64,000 nucleotides of DNA from Bacteroides sp. (GCA_021201335.1 JAJQFD010000020.1:57677-121676); one strand, 5' to 3'; shown: positions 35,242 to 45,216, counted from the first letter of the stretch. The notes: generated from the letters alone by a model not told the origin. Translations and numbers: made by a program.

Positions 35242-36738
35242 ATGTCGTTTAATTATTTATCTGCAGCAGAAGCTGCAAGTTTGGTAAAACATGGCTATAC
35301 TGTTGGTATCAGCGGATTTACACCAGCAGGTTCTCCAAAAGCAGTAGCTCCTGAAATTGCGAAGATTGCAGAAGCGGAACATGCCAAAGGAAACCCATTT
35401 CAAATTAATCTTTTCAGTGGAGCCTCTACAGGCGATTCGTGCGATGGAATTCTGTCACGCGCAAAGGCGATACGTTACAGAGCACCTTATACCACCAATA
35501 CTGACTTTCGTAACGCGGTGAACCGGGGGGAAATCGCGTACAATGATATTCACCTTTCACAAATGGCACAGGAAATTCGTTTCGGATTCTTCGGCCCTAT
35601 GGATATTGCTATCGTTGAAGCCTGCGAATTAACATCGGATGGAAAAATATACCTTACTGCTGCCGGTGGTATTAGCCCAACTATTTGCGAAAGAGCAGAA
35701 AAAATTATCGTTGAGCTTAATAGTGCTCATAGCAAAAATATGATGGGATTGCACGATGTGTATCAACCATTGGATCCTCCTTACCGTCGTGAAATTCCAA
35801 TCTACAAACCTTCCGATCGTATCGGTACTCCTTATGTACAGGTTGATCCAAAGAAAATTGTCGGTGTAGTTGAAGTTAATATGCCGGATGAAGCCCGTGG
35901 TTTTACCGCACCTGATCCTGTTACCGACCAGATTGGTGTGAATGTGGCTAATTTTCTCGCCGCAGATATGAAACGGGGCATCATTCCTGCTTCTTTTTTA
36001 CCGTTACAATCAGGTGTAGGTAACATTGCCAATGCGGTTCTAGGCGCTTTAGGACGGGATAAAACCATTCCTCACTTCGAAATGTACACAGAAGTAATCC
36101 AAGACTCTGTTATTGACTTAATGAGAGAAGGCCGTATTAAGTTTGGTAGCACCTGTTCGTTATCAGTAACCAACGAATGTCTGGATGAAATTTACAGCGA
36201 TATGAAATTTTTCGGGGATAAATTGATCCTCCGTCCTTCTGAAACCTCCAACAACCCTGAAATTGTCCGCCGTTTGGGTATCATTTCAATGAATACAGCC
36301 ATTGAAGCTGATATCTACGGAAACATCAACTCTACCCATATTGGTGGCATCAAAATGATGAACGGATTGGGAGGGTCAGGAGACTTTACCCGTAATGCAT
36401 ATATCTCCATCTTCTCTTGTCCTTCTGTAGCAAAAGGTGGTAAAATCAGTTCGATTGTTCCTATGGTATCTCATCACGACCATAACGAACACTCTGTAAA
36501 TATCGTGATTACGGAACAGGGAATTGCCGACTTACGTGGTAAGAGTCCGATGGAAAGAGCCAAAACAATTATTGAAAATTGTGCTCACCCAGATTACAAA
36601 CAACTTTTATGGGATTACCTGAAAATCTCTTCCAAAGGTCAGACATCTCATTGCATGAAAGCTGCATTGGGTATGCATGCTACCTTGACTGAAAAAGGTG
36701 ACATGAAGTTGACTGATTGGGCAGAATTTACAAAATAA
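35242..36738 (+). CDS. Succinate CoA-transferase (acetyl-CoA hydrolase/transferase family)
   Basis: It moves CoA between acyl groups; in this order the usual job is succinate to succinyl-CoA with release of propionate or acetate. The 498-residue protein has VGISGFTPAGSPKAV, the active-site Glu in FEMYTEVIQDS, the Gly-rich SGVGNIANAVLGALG, and GGSGDFTRNAYIS. It fits with the cobalamin adenosyltransferase (26 kb) in the methylmalonyl-CoA route to propionate. Confidence 0.92.
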   Translation: MSFNYLSAAEAASLVKHGYTVGISGFTPAGSPKAVAPEIAKIAEAEHAKGNPFQINLFSGASTGDSCDGILSRAKAIRYRAPYTTNTDFRNAVNRGEIAYNDIHLSQMAQEIRFGFFGPMDIAIVEACELTSDGKIYLTAAGGISPTICERAEKIIVELNSAHSKNMMGLHDVYQPLDPPYRREIPIYKPSDRIGTPYVQVDPKKIVGVVEVNMPDEARGFTAPDPVTDQIGVNVANFLAADMKRGIIPASFLPLQSGVGNIANAVLGALGRDKTIPHFEMYTEVIQDSVIDLMREGRIKFGSTCSLSVTNECLDEIYSDMKFFGDKLILRPSETSNNPEIVRRLGIISMNTAIEADIYGNINSTHIGGIKMMNGLGGSGDFTRNAYISIFSCPSVAKGGKISSIVPMVSHHDHNEHSVNIVITEQGIADLRGKSPMERAKTIIENCAHPDYKQLLWDYLKISSKGQTSHCMKAALGMHATLTEKGDMKLTDWAEFTK

Positions 36739-36749
36739 GTAAAATAAAG

Positions 36750-36795
36750 AAAGGATCAGCTTCACAATGGATATCCATTGGAAGTTGATCCTTTT
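36750..36795 (+). terminator. Terminator of the CoA-transferase gene
   Basis: AAAGGATCA and TGATCCTTT pair at the base of a long, near-perfect stem whose tip is CAATGGATATCCATTG. A T-run follows. It begins 12 bases after the stop. Confidence 0.8.
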
Positions 36796-36822
36796 TATTT
36801 TCCTTCGCTGGGGGATACCTTC

Positions 36823-38238
36823 TTAATGCCCACAAAGTGTTTCACAAATTAAATCCTGCAAAACCCTTACTTCCCTAGCCGATAGTTGATTTTGGTTCAT
36901 AATTGCAAATGCTATATCATGTCCATTAGCCGACTTTAGATAACCCGCCAGCGAACACACACCCGTGAAAGTACCCGTTTTAGCATGAACATTCTTATGG
37001 GCTTTTGTCCCCGTCTTCATCCGGTATTGCAAAGTACCGTCAATCCCGGCAATCGGCAAAGATTTGTAGAGTCTGCCGAATATGGCCGAACTATTATAAG
37101 CATACTTCAACAGATCAACCAGCAACTGCGGTGAGATATAATTATAATGCGATAGGCCACAGCCATCTGCAATCCTGTATTTTTTGGGATCATGACCCAC
37201 TTTTTGAATCTGTGTTTTTATTACATCGAGTCCCTCTTTCCAGGATACTTTTTTCTGTTTGGTGGCATTCACCGCTATTTTGCAAAGTAAAGCTTCGGCA
37301 CCCAGGTTATCGCTTTCTTTCATGACTTCATTCACAACCTTTTGCAGAGGAGTTTCCCAGGATGTGACCAGAAAAGAGAGAGAATCATTTTCCAATTCCC
37401 GGTATCCGTATTCATCTGGAATACGCATTCCTTTTTCACGCAGCCGCTCGATGAATGTATACATAAAAAAGTCCTGGGAAGGATATACATTTACATTCTC
37501 TTTCCTTTTACCTGTTACGTTTCCTTTGACGATAATATCGTTTTTATCTTCCAGCCAGTTGCGGGAAACGGAAAACTTTCCGGCATCATAGTCCTTTGAT
37601 TTAGCATCGTTCGTCAATGTATAAAAGCCCGACAGTGGTTCAGCAAGAACAATGGCACTGTCTCCTTTGGTAGAGGCAGGTAAAGCAGTAATGGTGATTG
37701 TTCCTTTATTAAGCATCAATGGCGACATATACGGCTGGTAACCACCAGGCGTGTCATCCCATAGCCAACCGGTTCCCCAATATAAAGAATCTTTCATGGA
37801 AACATCTCCATATATATTCCCCTGGATAACAGAAAAGGAAGATGACCTGACTTTGCTTACCAGCGAATCCATGGCTACATCATTAAATTCAGGATCAAAT
37901 CCGCCAATAACGTATAAATCTCCGATGAGTGTATCCTGACGAACAATTCCTTTGTACCATACTTCCGTGCGGAAAACATCCTGTGGATCCAGGTTCTCCA
38001 GTGCGGTAATCACTGTCAGTAATTTCATAGTGGAAGCCGGACGAGAAAGTTTGTTTTCCCGGTAAGAATAGAGTTGCTTATTGGCTGTTAAGTCATAAAC
38101 AGATACACCGACATCAGCGCCATCCGGTAACTTTAGATTTATCAGTGAGTCGAGGCGTTCGGTTAAACGATTCTGCCCCCACGTTGAGGGCAATAATGTA
38201 AGTAAAAAAAAGAATGTCAACAAATAGTTTTTAATCAT
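36823..38238 (-). CDS. dacB: D-Ala-D-Ala carboxypeptidase/endopeptidase (PBP4, peptidase S13)
   Basis: It trims peptidoglycan cross-links in the periplasm. The 471-residue protein has a signal peptide (MIKNYLLTFFFLLTLLPSTWG). The three penicillin-binding motifs are present: SxxK as STMK (in RPASTMKLLTVI), SxN as SDN (KESDNLGAEALL) and KTG in HAKTGTFTG. Length suits the PBP4 family. Its ATG overlaps the stop of lpdA by four bases, so the two are co-translated. Confidence 0.94.
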   Translation of the reverse strand: MIKNYLLTFFFLLTLLPSTWGQNRLTERLDSLINLKLPDGADVGVSVYDLTANKQLYSYRENKLSRPASTMKLLTVITALENLDPQDVFRTEVWYKGIVRQDTLIGDLYVIGGFDPEFNDVAMDSLVSKVRSSSFSVIQGNIYGDVSMKDSLYWGTGWLWDDTPGGYQPYMSPLMLNKGTITITALPASTKGDSAIVLAEPLSGFYTLTNDAKSKDYDAGKFSVSRNWLEDKNDIIVKGNVTGKRKENVNVYPSQDFFMYTFIERLREKGMRIPDEYGYRELENDSLSFLVTSWETPLQKVVNEVMKESDNLGAEALLCKIAVNATKQKKVSWKEGLDVIKTQIQKVGHDPKKYRIADGCGLSHYNYISPQLLVDLLKYAYNSSAIFGRLYKSLPIAGIDGTLQYRMKTGTKAHKNVHAKTGTFTGVCSLAGYLKSANGHDIAFAIMNQNQLSAREVRVLQDLICETLCGH

Positions 38239-39578
38239 AATGTTTCCCTAAATATTTCGCCAACAGTTGGATGGGGGAAAACAATCCGTTTCCACTCTTC
38301 CGTCTTCATCTGTAGCTCCACTGCCATGCTGGCGATGGTGATGATCTCCGAAGCCGGATTTCCTAATACATGTACACCCAATATCGTTTCATCTTTACCT
38401 AATAATATCTTGCAGATACCATTCACTCCTTCATTCTCTGCAACAAACCGGCCGGAATAAGCCATAGGTAGTTTGTTAACAGTATAGGATATTCCTTTCA
38501 GTGGCAATGTTTCTTCTGTTTCTCCTACTCCTGCAAATTCCGGATTGCTGTAAATAACTCCCGGAATGGCTCTGTAACTCATACTATCTCCTTTACCCAG
38601 AATCGTATGCACAGCCACTTCTGCCTCACGAACTGCTGTATGGGCGAGCAAAGAGAATCCGGTTAAATCACCACAAACATACACTCCAGGCACAGAAGTT
38701 TGCATTTGTTCATTGACAACAACACAACCTCGTTCTGTTAATTCCAAATTCAGATTTTTAAGACCAAACCCTTTTGCTACCGGACGACGGCCAGCACTTA
38801 ATAATAGTTTCTTCCCGGTGATATTTCCTACTCCATCCGCATTTTTATAGTAGACGGTCACGCCTGCTTCTGTTTCTTCCAATGAAGTCACTTGTGTGCT
38901 TACTAAAAACTTCACACCTTTTTTGGCATAATCCGCGCGAAGCATGGCAGATAATTCTTTATCCATCCCGCTTAAAATTTCGTCAAGCATTTCAATCACA
39001 GTAACTTCGGTACCCAAACTGTTGAAAAAAGAGGCGAATTCCATACCAATCACTCCACCTCCTATAATCACTAGTGATTCGGGAAGTTCTTTGTTATCCA
39101 AAGCTTCCCGGTGAGTCCAATAAGTTACCTTATCAACCCCTGGAATGGGAGGAATAGCCGCTTCGGAACCTGTACAGATAATTAGATTCTCACAAGTATA
39201 TGTTTCTTCACCGCAACGGATGGTATTTTTATCAATAATAGTTGCTTCTCCGGAAACTATCATAACTTGATTGGTGGCCAGTTTGGATTTCACACCGAGC
39301 ACAAGCTTACGCACCACCTTCGCTTTGCGTGCGATGATCTTAGGCAGATCAAAGGTAACTTCCGGCACATTGACCGCATATTTGGAAGCTTGTTGAGCCG
39401 AATCGTATGTCTTGGCAGAATAAAGCAATGTTTTGGTAGGGATGCAACCTTCATTCAGGCATACACCTCCCAAGTTTTGTTTCTCAAAAATGATGGTACT
39501 CAATCCGGCCTTGCCGGCTGCTTCGGCAGCAGTATACCCTGCAGGACCTCCACCAATTATTGCTACTTGATAGTTCAT
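38235..39578 (-). CDS. lpdA: Dihydrolipoyl dehydrogenase
   Basis: It reoxidises the lipoyl group of 2-oxo-acid dehydrogenase or glycine-cleavage complexes. The 447-residue flavoprotein has GGGPAGYTAAEAA, the redox pair CLNEGC, NAD-binding IIGGGVIGMEFASFFNSLG, and the C-terminal His in FPHPTVGE. No lipoyl-complex partner gene lies nearby; pairing with dacB is unusual but may reflect only shared transcription. Confidence 0.95.
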   Translation of the reverse strand: MNYQVAIIGGGPAGYTAAEAAGKAGLSTIIFEKQNLGGVCLNEGCIPTKTLLYSAKTYDSAQQASKYAVNVPEVTFDLPKIIARKAKVVRKLVLGVKSKLATNQVMIVSGEATIIDKNTIRCGEETYTCENLIICTGSEAAIPPIPGVDKVTYWTHREALDNKELPESLVIIGGGVIGMEFASFFNSLGTEVTVIEMLDEILSGMDKELSAMLRADYAKKGVKFLVSTQVTSLEETEAGVTVYYKNADGVGNITGKKLLLSAGRRPVAKGFGLKNLNLELTERGCVVVNEQMQTSVPGVYVCGDLTGFSLLAHTAVREAEVAVHTILGKGDSMSYRAIPGVIYSNPEFAGVGETEETLPLKGISYTVNKLPMAYSGRFVAENEGVNGICKILLGKDETILGVHVLGNPASEIITIASMAVELQMKTEEWKRIVFPHPTVGEIFRETL

Positions 39579-39589
39579 AAGGCTAATTA

Positions 39590-40003
39590 TTAATGTGTTG
39601 TTTGTACTGTCTTTTGTTGCTGCTTTTCAATGATATCGATAAACTCCCTTTCTTTAACTGGCCATACGGGAATATATTTATCATTTATACACCAGATAAG
39701 AAGATAGGAAGTAGCATAGAAACTGCCAATCTTCATGATATATCGCTTATCCACTGAAATAATATCTTTAATAAGAATCGTTTTTGATTTCGAGAACCTA
39801 CCTTTATATACAATTACTTCTCCCTGATTGGTTACCGTATATGTTGTATGAATAAAACGTTCGATAAGAAACACAATTAAAAGCATACAAAAAGCGGCAG
39901 GGATAATTGATTTTATCCACAACAAATAGAAAGCAAGTAATCCTAATAAAATCAGGAAGAGATATTTATACCAGGTTATTCGTGTATGAAATATTCGATT
40001 CAT
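39590..40003 (-). CDS. Membrane protein with a bacterial PH-like domain
   Basis: The 137-residue protein has two membrane helices (about residues 11-30 and 32-48). A small beta-rich domain follows (TTYTVTNQGEVIVYKGRF, TILIKDIISVDK, YIPVWPVKEREFIDII), the layout of bacterial PH-domain proteins. The function is unknown. It lies 11 bases upstream of lpdA on the same strand. Confidence 0.8.
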   Translation of the reverse strand: MNRIFHTRITWYKYLFLILLGLLAFYLLWIKSIIPAAFCMLLIVFLIERFIHTTYTVTNQGEVIVYKGRFSKSKTILIKDIISVDKRYIMKIGSFYATSYLLIWCINDKYIPVWPVKEREFIDIIEKQQQKTVQTTH

Positions 40004-40144
40004 AAAATCATTTTGTCAGAAAATTGGGAGCAAGTTACTACTTTTGTCGATGACTCACAATAAAAAAACAATTAAAAAGCCAAGAGGTTTCCACCAAACA
40101 AAAAGAGTTATTTTGTAGTTTTGCATTTATAAAACAGGATATAT

Positions 40145-41719
40145 ATGGTTAGAAAGTTCGATTTCCTCGTTATTGGGTCCGGTATTGCCGGCATGAGTTT
40201 TGCGTTAAAAGTGGCAGGTAAGGGTACTGTGGCACTTATCTGCAAAACATCATTGGAAGAAGCAAATACTTATTTTGCACAGGGAGGAATAGCCTCGGTT
40301 ACAAATGTGCTGGTAGATAACTTCGAAAAGCATATTGAGGATACCATGATAGCGGGTGGCTGGTTAAGCAACCGTGACGCCGTTGAAATGGTAGTACGGG
40401 AAGCACCCGGACAGATTCAGGAACTTATCAGCTGGGGAGTAGACTTCGACAAGAATGAAAAAGGAGAATTCGACTTACACCGCGAAGGTGGCCATTCCGA
40501 GTTTCGTATCCTTCATCATAAAGACAATACAGGAGCCGAGATACAGGATAGTCTGATTGAAGCCGTGAAAAGACATCCTAATATTGAAGTATTCGAGAAC
40601 CGCTTTGCCATCGAAATCCTGACACAACATCACTTGGGTATTACCGTTACCCGCCAAACTCCCGATATTAAATGTTACGGTGCTTATATTCTGGATACAG
40701 AAACCGGAAAAGTGGATACGTACCTGGCCAAAGTAACATTGATGGCAACTGGAGGAGTAGGTGCTGTTTACCAAACTACCACCAATCCGTTGGTTGCAAC
40801 CGGAGACGGCATTGCCATGGTTTACCGTGCCAAAGGAACCGTCAAAGATATGGAGTTTGTACAATTTCACCCGACCGCTTTATTTCACCCTGGTGATCGT
40901 CCTTCCTTCCTAATTACGGAAGCGATGCGTGGCTATGGCGGTGTACTTCGCACGATGGACGGGGAAGAGTTTATGCACAAATACGATCCGCGCCTCTCAT
41001 TGGCTCCCCGTGATATTGTGGCTCGCGCCATTGATAATGAAATGAAAAACAGGGGAGATGAGCATGTTTATCTTGATGTAACCCATAAAGACCCGGAAGA
41101 AACTAAAGCACATTTCCCGAACATCTACGAAAAGTGCCTCAGCCTGGGTATCGACATAACTAAAGATTATATTCCGGTTGCACCCGCTGCTCACTATCTT
41201 TGTGGAGGTATCCTGGTGGATTTGAACGGACAATCTTCTATTGAACGCCTGTATGCCATTGGTGAGTGTTCTTGCACCGGATTGCATGGAGGAAACCGTC
41301 TGGCCTCGAATTCATTGATTGAAGCCGTTGTTTATGCGGATGCCGCAGCGAAACACAGTCTGAGCGTTATTGGTGATTATTCATTCAATCATAAAATTCC
41401 TGAATGGAACGACGAAGGCACCCGTTCGAATGAAGAAATGATCCTGATAACACAAAGTTCCAGAGAAGTAACTCAAATCATGAGTAGCTATGTAGGTATA
41501 GTACGCTCCAACCTGAGGCTTGAACGAGCCTGGAAACGACTGGATATTATTTACGAAGAAACAGAAAGCCTGTTTAAACGTAGTTTTGCCTCCAAAGAAA
41601 TTTGCGAATTACGTAATATGGTCAATGTGGGATACCTGATTATGCGACAGGCCATTGAACGAAAAGAAAGTCGGGGTTTGCACTATACCATTGATTATCC
41701 TCATCTTCCTCAGGAGTAA
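40145..41719 (+). CDS. nadB: L-aspartate oxidase
   Basis: It is the first enzyme of NAD synthesis from aspartate; in anaerobes it uses fumarate instead of oxygen. The 524-residue flavoprotein has LVIGSGIAGMSFALK, the active-site segment HREGGHSEFRILHH, EFVQFHPTALFHPG and CTGLHGGNRLASNSLIEAVV. Length is normal. It stands alone; no nadA or nadC is visible. Confidence 0.95.
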   Translation: MVRKFDFLVIGSGIAGMSFALKVAGKGTVALICKTSLEEANTYFAQGGIASVTNVLVDNFEKHIEDTMIAGGWLSNRDAVEMVVREAPGQIQELISWGVDFDKNEKGEFDLHREGGHSEFRILHHKDNTGAEIQDSLIEAVKRHPNIEVFENRFAIEILTQHHLGITVTRQTPDIKCYGAYILDTETGKVDTYLAKVTLMATGGVGAVYQTTTNPLVATGDGIAMVYRAKGTVKDMEFVQFHPTALFHPGDRPSFLITEAMRGYGGVLRTMDGEEFMHKYDPRLSLAPRDIVARAIDNEMKNRGDEHVYLDVTHKDPEETKAHFPNIYEKCLSLGIDITKDYIPVAPAAHYLCGGILVDLNGQSSIERLYAIGECSCTGLHGGNRLASNSLIEAVVYADAAAKHSLSVIGDYSFNHKIPEWNDEGTRSNEEMILITQSSREVTQIMSSYVGIVRSNLRLERAWKRLDIIYEETESLFKRSFASKEICELRNMVNVGYLIMRQAIERKESRGLHYTIDYPHLPQE

Positions 41720-41784
41720 GGAGGAAGAATACAGATGAACCTATTATAAACTTCATTATTAATGGTTATGGCTTTATCCCGAGT

Positions 41785-41839
41785 CGGTAGCATTTGCTCA
41801 GAATGCCAGTAGGATTCGAGGCAAATGTCGGTAGCATTT
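41785..41839 (-). repeat. Dispersed intergenic repeat, copy C
   Basis: On the minus strand two cores AAATGCTACCG lie at 41829-41839 and 41785-41795, exactly 44 bases apart, the same spacing as in copy A. GAGGCAAAT and TTGCCTC-like pieces lie between them. The rest of the 322-base gap before kduI holds only the promoter at 41971-41997. Confidence 0.75.
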
Positions 41840-41970
41840 CCCTTACCTCTCGGTACGATTTTAATTTATAAGTACTATCCGGTTCTTCTTTGCATTGCAT
41901 TTGTGTTAAACAAATCCAAAGGATTCACTTTTGGACAAAAATGCAGGGTAATAGAAACAATTTTATATCC

Positions 41971-41997
41971 TTGTTCCATTTTCTTTTATTATTTTTG
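41971..41997 (+). promoter_or_regulatory. Candidate promoter of kduI
   Basis: TTG (41971-41973) and TATTTTTG (41990-41997) are spaced by 16 bases, slightly short of the consensus. They lie 45 bases before the ATG of kduI. Confidence 0.4.
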
Positions 41998-42041
41998 CGT
42001 TGTGTGCGTAAACGATACAATTATTTAATAGATAAAGACGT

Positions 42042-42884
42042 ATGAAAACAAATTATGAAGTTCGCTATGCGGCGCATCCCGAAGATGCGAAAAGCTATGA
42101 TACCACAAGAATCCGCCGGGATTTTTTAATCGAAAAAGTTTTCTCCAAGAACGAGGTGAATATGGTATATTCCATGTATGACCGCATGGTAGTAGGTGGT
42201 GCCATGCCGGTAGGTGAAGTACTGACCCTGGAAACCATTGACCCGTTGAAAGCTCCTTATTTCCTCACTCGCCGCGAAATGGGTATTTATAACGTGGGTG
42301 GAGCCGGAAAGGTGAAGGTAGGAAACGATGTATTCGAACTTGATTTCAAAGAAGCACTCTATATTGGTTCAGGCGACAGAGAAGTAACTTTTGAAAGTGC
42401 TGATGCTGCTAAACCTGCTAAATTCTATTTCAACTCATTGCCAGCACACAGAAACTATCCGGATAAGAAAGTGACCAAAGCTGATGCCGTAGTTGCTGAG
42501 ATGGGCTCTCTTGAAGGCTCAAATCATCGTAACATCAACAAGATGCTGGTTAACCAGGTATTACCTACCTGCCAACTGCAGATGGGCATGACGGAACTTG
42601 CGCCCGGTAGCGTTTGGAACACGATGCCTGCTCACGTACACTCCCGTCGGATGGAAGCTTATTTCTATTTTGAAGTTCCCGAAGATCAGGCTGTATGCCA
42701 TTTTATGGGTGAAGTAAATGAGACCCGCCATTTGTGGATGAAAGGTGATCAAGCTGTACTTTCTCCTGAATGGTCTATCCATTCTGCAGCTGCAACTCAT
42801 AACTATACTTTCATCTGGGGTATGGGGGGAGAAAACCTGGATTATGGGGATCAAGACTTCTCATTGATTACAGACCTTAAGTAA
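42042..42884 (+). CDS. kduI: 5-dehydro-4-deoxy-D-glucuronate isomerase
   Basis: It converts 5-keto-4-deoxyuronate, released by pectate lyases, to 2,5-diketo-3-deoxygluconate. The 280-residue protein has the zinc site in PAHVHSRRMEAYFYF, with a final His in WSIHSAAATHNY. Length is normal. It forms a uronate cluster with kduD and a DUF4861 lipoprotein. With the pectinesterase at 3 kb it supports pectin use. Confidence 0.96.
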   Translation: MKTNYEVRYAAHPEDAKSYDTTRIRRDFLIEKVFSKNEVNMVYSMYDRMVVGGAMPVGEVLTLETIDPLKAPYFLTRREMGIYNVGGAGKVKVGNDVFELDFKEALYIGSGDREVTFESADAAKPAKFYFNSLPAHRNYPDKKVTKADAVVAEMGSLEGSNHRNINKMLVNQVLPTCQLQMGMTELAPGSVWNTMPAHVHSRRMEAYFYFEVPEDQAVCHFMGEVNETRHLWMKGDQAVLSPEWSIHSAAATHNYTFIWGMGGENLDYGDQDFSLITDLK

Positions 42885-42889
42885 GATTT

Positions 42890-42972
42890 AAGTTTATAGT
42901 TTGTAGGTATTATATAGTGTTAAACATATAAACGACATATTCAAAGCTATAAACTTAAAAACGACAAACTAT
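42890..42972. repeat. Nested inverted repeats between kduI and kduD
   Basis: AAGTTTATAG (42890-42899) pairs with CTATAAACTT (42947-42956), and ATAGTTTGT (42896-42904) pairs with ACAAACTAT (42964-42972). The two pairings overlap on the left, so only one can form at a time. A looser version of the same words flanks kduD on its other side (43790-43890). Confidence 0.6.
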
Positions 42973-42994
42973 ACATTCAAAAATAAACTCAAAT

Positions 42995-43786
42995 ATGGCA
43001 AATTTTTCATTAGATGGTAAAGTAGCTCTTGTTACAGGAGCCTCCTATGGTATTGGTTTTGCAATTGCAAGTGGTTATGCCCAAGCAGGTGCAACAATTG
43101 TTTTCAATGACATTAACCAGGATTTAGTAAACAAAGGTCTAGCTGCATACAAAGCTGAAGGGATCAATGCTCACGGCTATGTGTGTGATGTAACAAATGA
43201 AGACCAGGTAAATGCCATGGTAGCTCAGATCGAAAAAGAAGTAGGAGTAATTGATATTCTTGTTAACAATGCTGGTATCATCAAACGTATACCGATGCAT
43301 GAAATGAAAGCATCTGAATTTCGTCAGGTAATTGACATTGACCTGAATGGGCCGTTTATTGTCGCGAAAGCCGTTATTCCTTCCATGATGAAGAAAGGTA
43401 CCGGTAAGATCATCAATATCTGCTCTATGATGAGCGAACTTGGACGTGAAACTGTATCAGCCTACGCTGCTGCCAAAGGTGGTTTGAAGATGCTAACTCG
43501 TAACATTGCTTCCGAATATGGGGAATACAACATTCAATGTAATGGCCTCGGCCCGGGTTATATTGCTACACCGCAAACTGCTCCTTTAAGAGAAATACAA
43601 GCCGATGGTTCTCGTCATCCTTTTGATCAGTTTATCATTGCAAAAACACCGGCTGCACGTTGGGGAACTCCAGACGACTTAGTTGGTCCTGCTGTGTTCC
43701 TAGCATCAGAAGCTTCTAACTTCGTAAACGGCCATGTGCTGTATGTGGACGGAGGTATTCTTGCTTATATCGGAAAACAACCTTGA
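42995..43786 (+). CDS. kduD: 2-dehydro-3-deoxy-D-gluconate 5-dehydrogenase
   Basis: It reduces the product of KduI to 2-keto-3-deoxygluconate. The 263-residue short-chain dehydrogenase has TGASYGIGFAIASG (cofactor loop), LVNNAGIIKRIPM and the active-site SAYAAAKGGLKML. It follows kduI by 110 bases. Close relatives act on gluconate, so the substrate rests on the kduI context. Confidence 0.93.
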   Translation: MANFSLDGKVALVTGASYGIGFAIASGYAQAGATIVFNDINQDLVNKGLAAYKAEGINAHGYVCDVTNEDQVNAMVAQIEKEVGVIDILVNNAGIIKRIPMHEMKASEFRQVIDIDLNGPFIVAKAVIPSMMKKGTGKIINICSMMSELGRETVSAYAAAKGGLKMLTRNIASEYGEYNIQCNGLGPGYIATPQTAPLREIQADGSRHPFDQFIIAKTPAARWGTPDDLVGPAVFLASEASNFVNGHVLYVDGGILAYIGKQP

Positions 43787-43911
43787 TATTTAAGTTGATG
43801 AGTTTTTAGGTTTATAGGTTTTGAGTTATAACATCACAATAGCATGGATCATCCTCAGCCAATAAACTTAAAAATTCACAAGCTCACGAACTAAACTTGA
43901 ATAAAGCAAAA

Positions 43912-45156
43912 ATGAAAAAGATTCTTTATCTCTTTGCAACCGCCTGTATCTTCGCAGCCTGCAATGAAAGTAAGACAGTAACAGTGAAAGTGAAGAATCC
44001 TATTTCTCTGGACAGAACCAGCGAAATGGTAGAGATATCTGCTCAAGAGGTATCTGTTAAATTACAGTTGTCTCCCAGTGCACAATTTGTAATCAACGAT
44101 TCAAAAGGAGATGAAATTCCTTATCAGATTACATCAGATGATAAAATCATTTTCCCAGCAGTAGTATCTGCCAGCGGTGAAGCTGTTTATACAATCAGGA
44201 CAGGTATCCCAACTCCTGTAGGTGTGATTGCCTGTGGAAGACGGTATCCGGAGCGAGTGGATGACATGGCTTGGGAAAACGACTTGGTTGCCTTCCGTGC
44301 CTATGGTCCTGCTTTACAGAAAACCGGAGAAAAAGCTTTTGGTTATGATGTATGGACAAAATACAAAACAGGTGAACCGGTAATAGAGGCTCGTTACGCC
44401 ATGGAATTGAATCCTCAAACACTAGCAAAGATCGACAGCCTGAAAGCAATTGATCCTAAGGCTGCTCAGGAACTTCGTGCTGCTACTTCCTATCATGTGG
44501 ATCATGGCAATGGTTTAGATTGTTATAAAGTAGGTCCTACCCTTGGTGGTGGTACAGCTGCTTTGATGGTAGACGGAAATATAATTTATCCATACGCATA
44601 CAAAGAAGAAAAGATTCTCGATAACGGACCGTTACGTTTCTCTGTAGAGCTAGTGTACAATCCGTTGACAGTAAAAGATAATAGTAATGTTGTGGAAACC
44701 CGTGTTATCACATTGGACGCTGGCTCTCACCTGAATAAAACCGTGATAACCTACGCTGGATTAAAAGAAGCTACAGATGTGGCAGCCGGTCTTGTTCTTC
44801 ATGAACCGGACGGACAAGCTGTTATTGCAACTGACGCTTCCGCAGGTTATATTACTTATGTAGATCCGACTGATAATCCAACCGCCGACAATGGAAAGAT
44901 TTATGTAGGAGCTGTTGTACCGGGAACGGTAAAAGAAGCCAAAGCTGTGTATTTCTCTAAAGATGAAAAAGAGAAAGAAAGAGGTGGAGCAGATGGTCAT
45001 GTATTGGCTATCAGCGATTACCAACCCAACAGCCAGTATATTTATTACTGGGGCTCAGCCTGGAGCAAAGCCGGTATGGATACGGATAAATGGAATAAAT
45101 ATGTGGCGGATTATGCGCAGAAGATACGTAATCCGTTGATGGTTACAGTAGAATAA
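43912..45156 (+). CDS. DUF4861 lipoprotein
   Basis: This is a secreted lipoprotein of 414 residues (MKKILYLFATACIFAAC, start at 43912; an ATG five codons earlier is less likely). A beta-sandwich-rich body follows, with RYPERVDDMAWENDLVAFRAYGP near residue 100, the hallmark of DUF4861. Members lie in pectin, rhamnogalacturonan and ulvan loci; some are thought to act on unsaturated uronates. Here it follows kduI-kduD, which fits an upstream step in uronate release. The activity is not proven. Confidence 0.88.
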   Translation: MKKILYLFATACIFAACNESKTVTVKVKNPISLDRTSEMVEISAQEVSVKLQLSPSAQFVINDSKGDEIPYQITSDDKIIFPAVVSASGEAVYTIRTGIPTPVGVIACGRRYPERVDDMAWENDLVAFRAYGPALQKTGEKAFGYDVWTKYKTGEPVIEARYAMELNPQTLAKIDSLKAIDPKAAQELRAATSYHVDHGNGLDCYKVGPTLGGGTAALMVDGNIIYPYAYKEEKILDNGPLRFSVELVYNPLTVKDNSNVVETRVITLDAGSHLNKTVITYAGLKEATDVAAGLVLHEPDGQAVIATDASAGYITYVDPTDNPTADNGKIYVGAVVPGTVKEAKAVYFSKDEKEKERGGADGHVLAISDYQPNSQYIYYWGSAWSKAGMDTDKWNKYVADYAQKIRNPLMVTVE

Positions 45157-45178
45157 AGAAAAGACTTAATCATATCTG

Positions 45179-45216
45179 AAGGAGTTTTCTGAATTAATCG
45201 GAAGACTCCTTTTTTT
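45179..45216 (+). terminator. Terminator of the uronate cluster
   Basis: GGAGTTTTC (45181-45189) pairs with GAAGACTCC (45201-45209) with one mismatch, followed by seven T. It ends the kduI-kduD-DUF4861 transcript. Confidence 0.75.
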
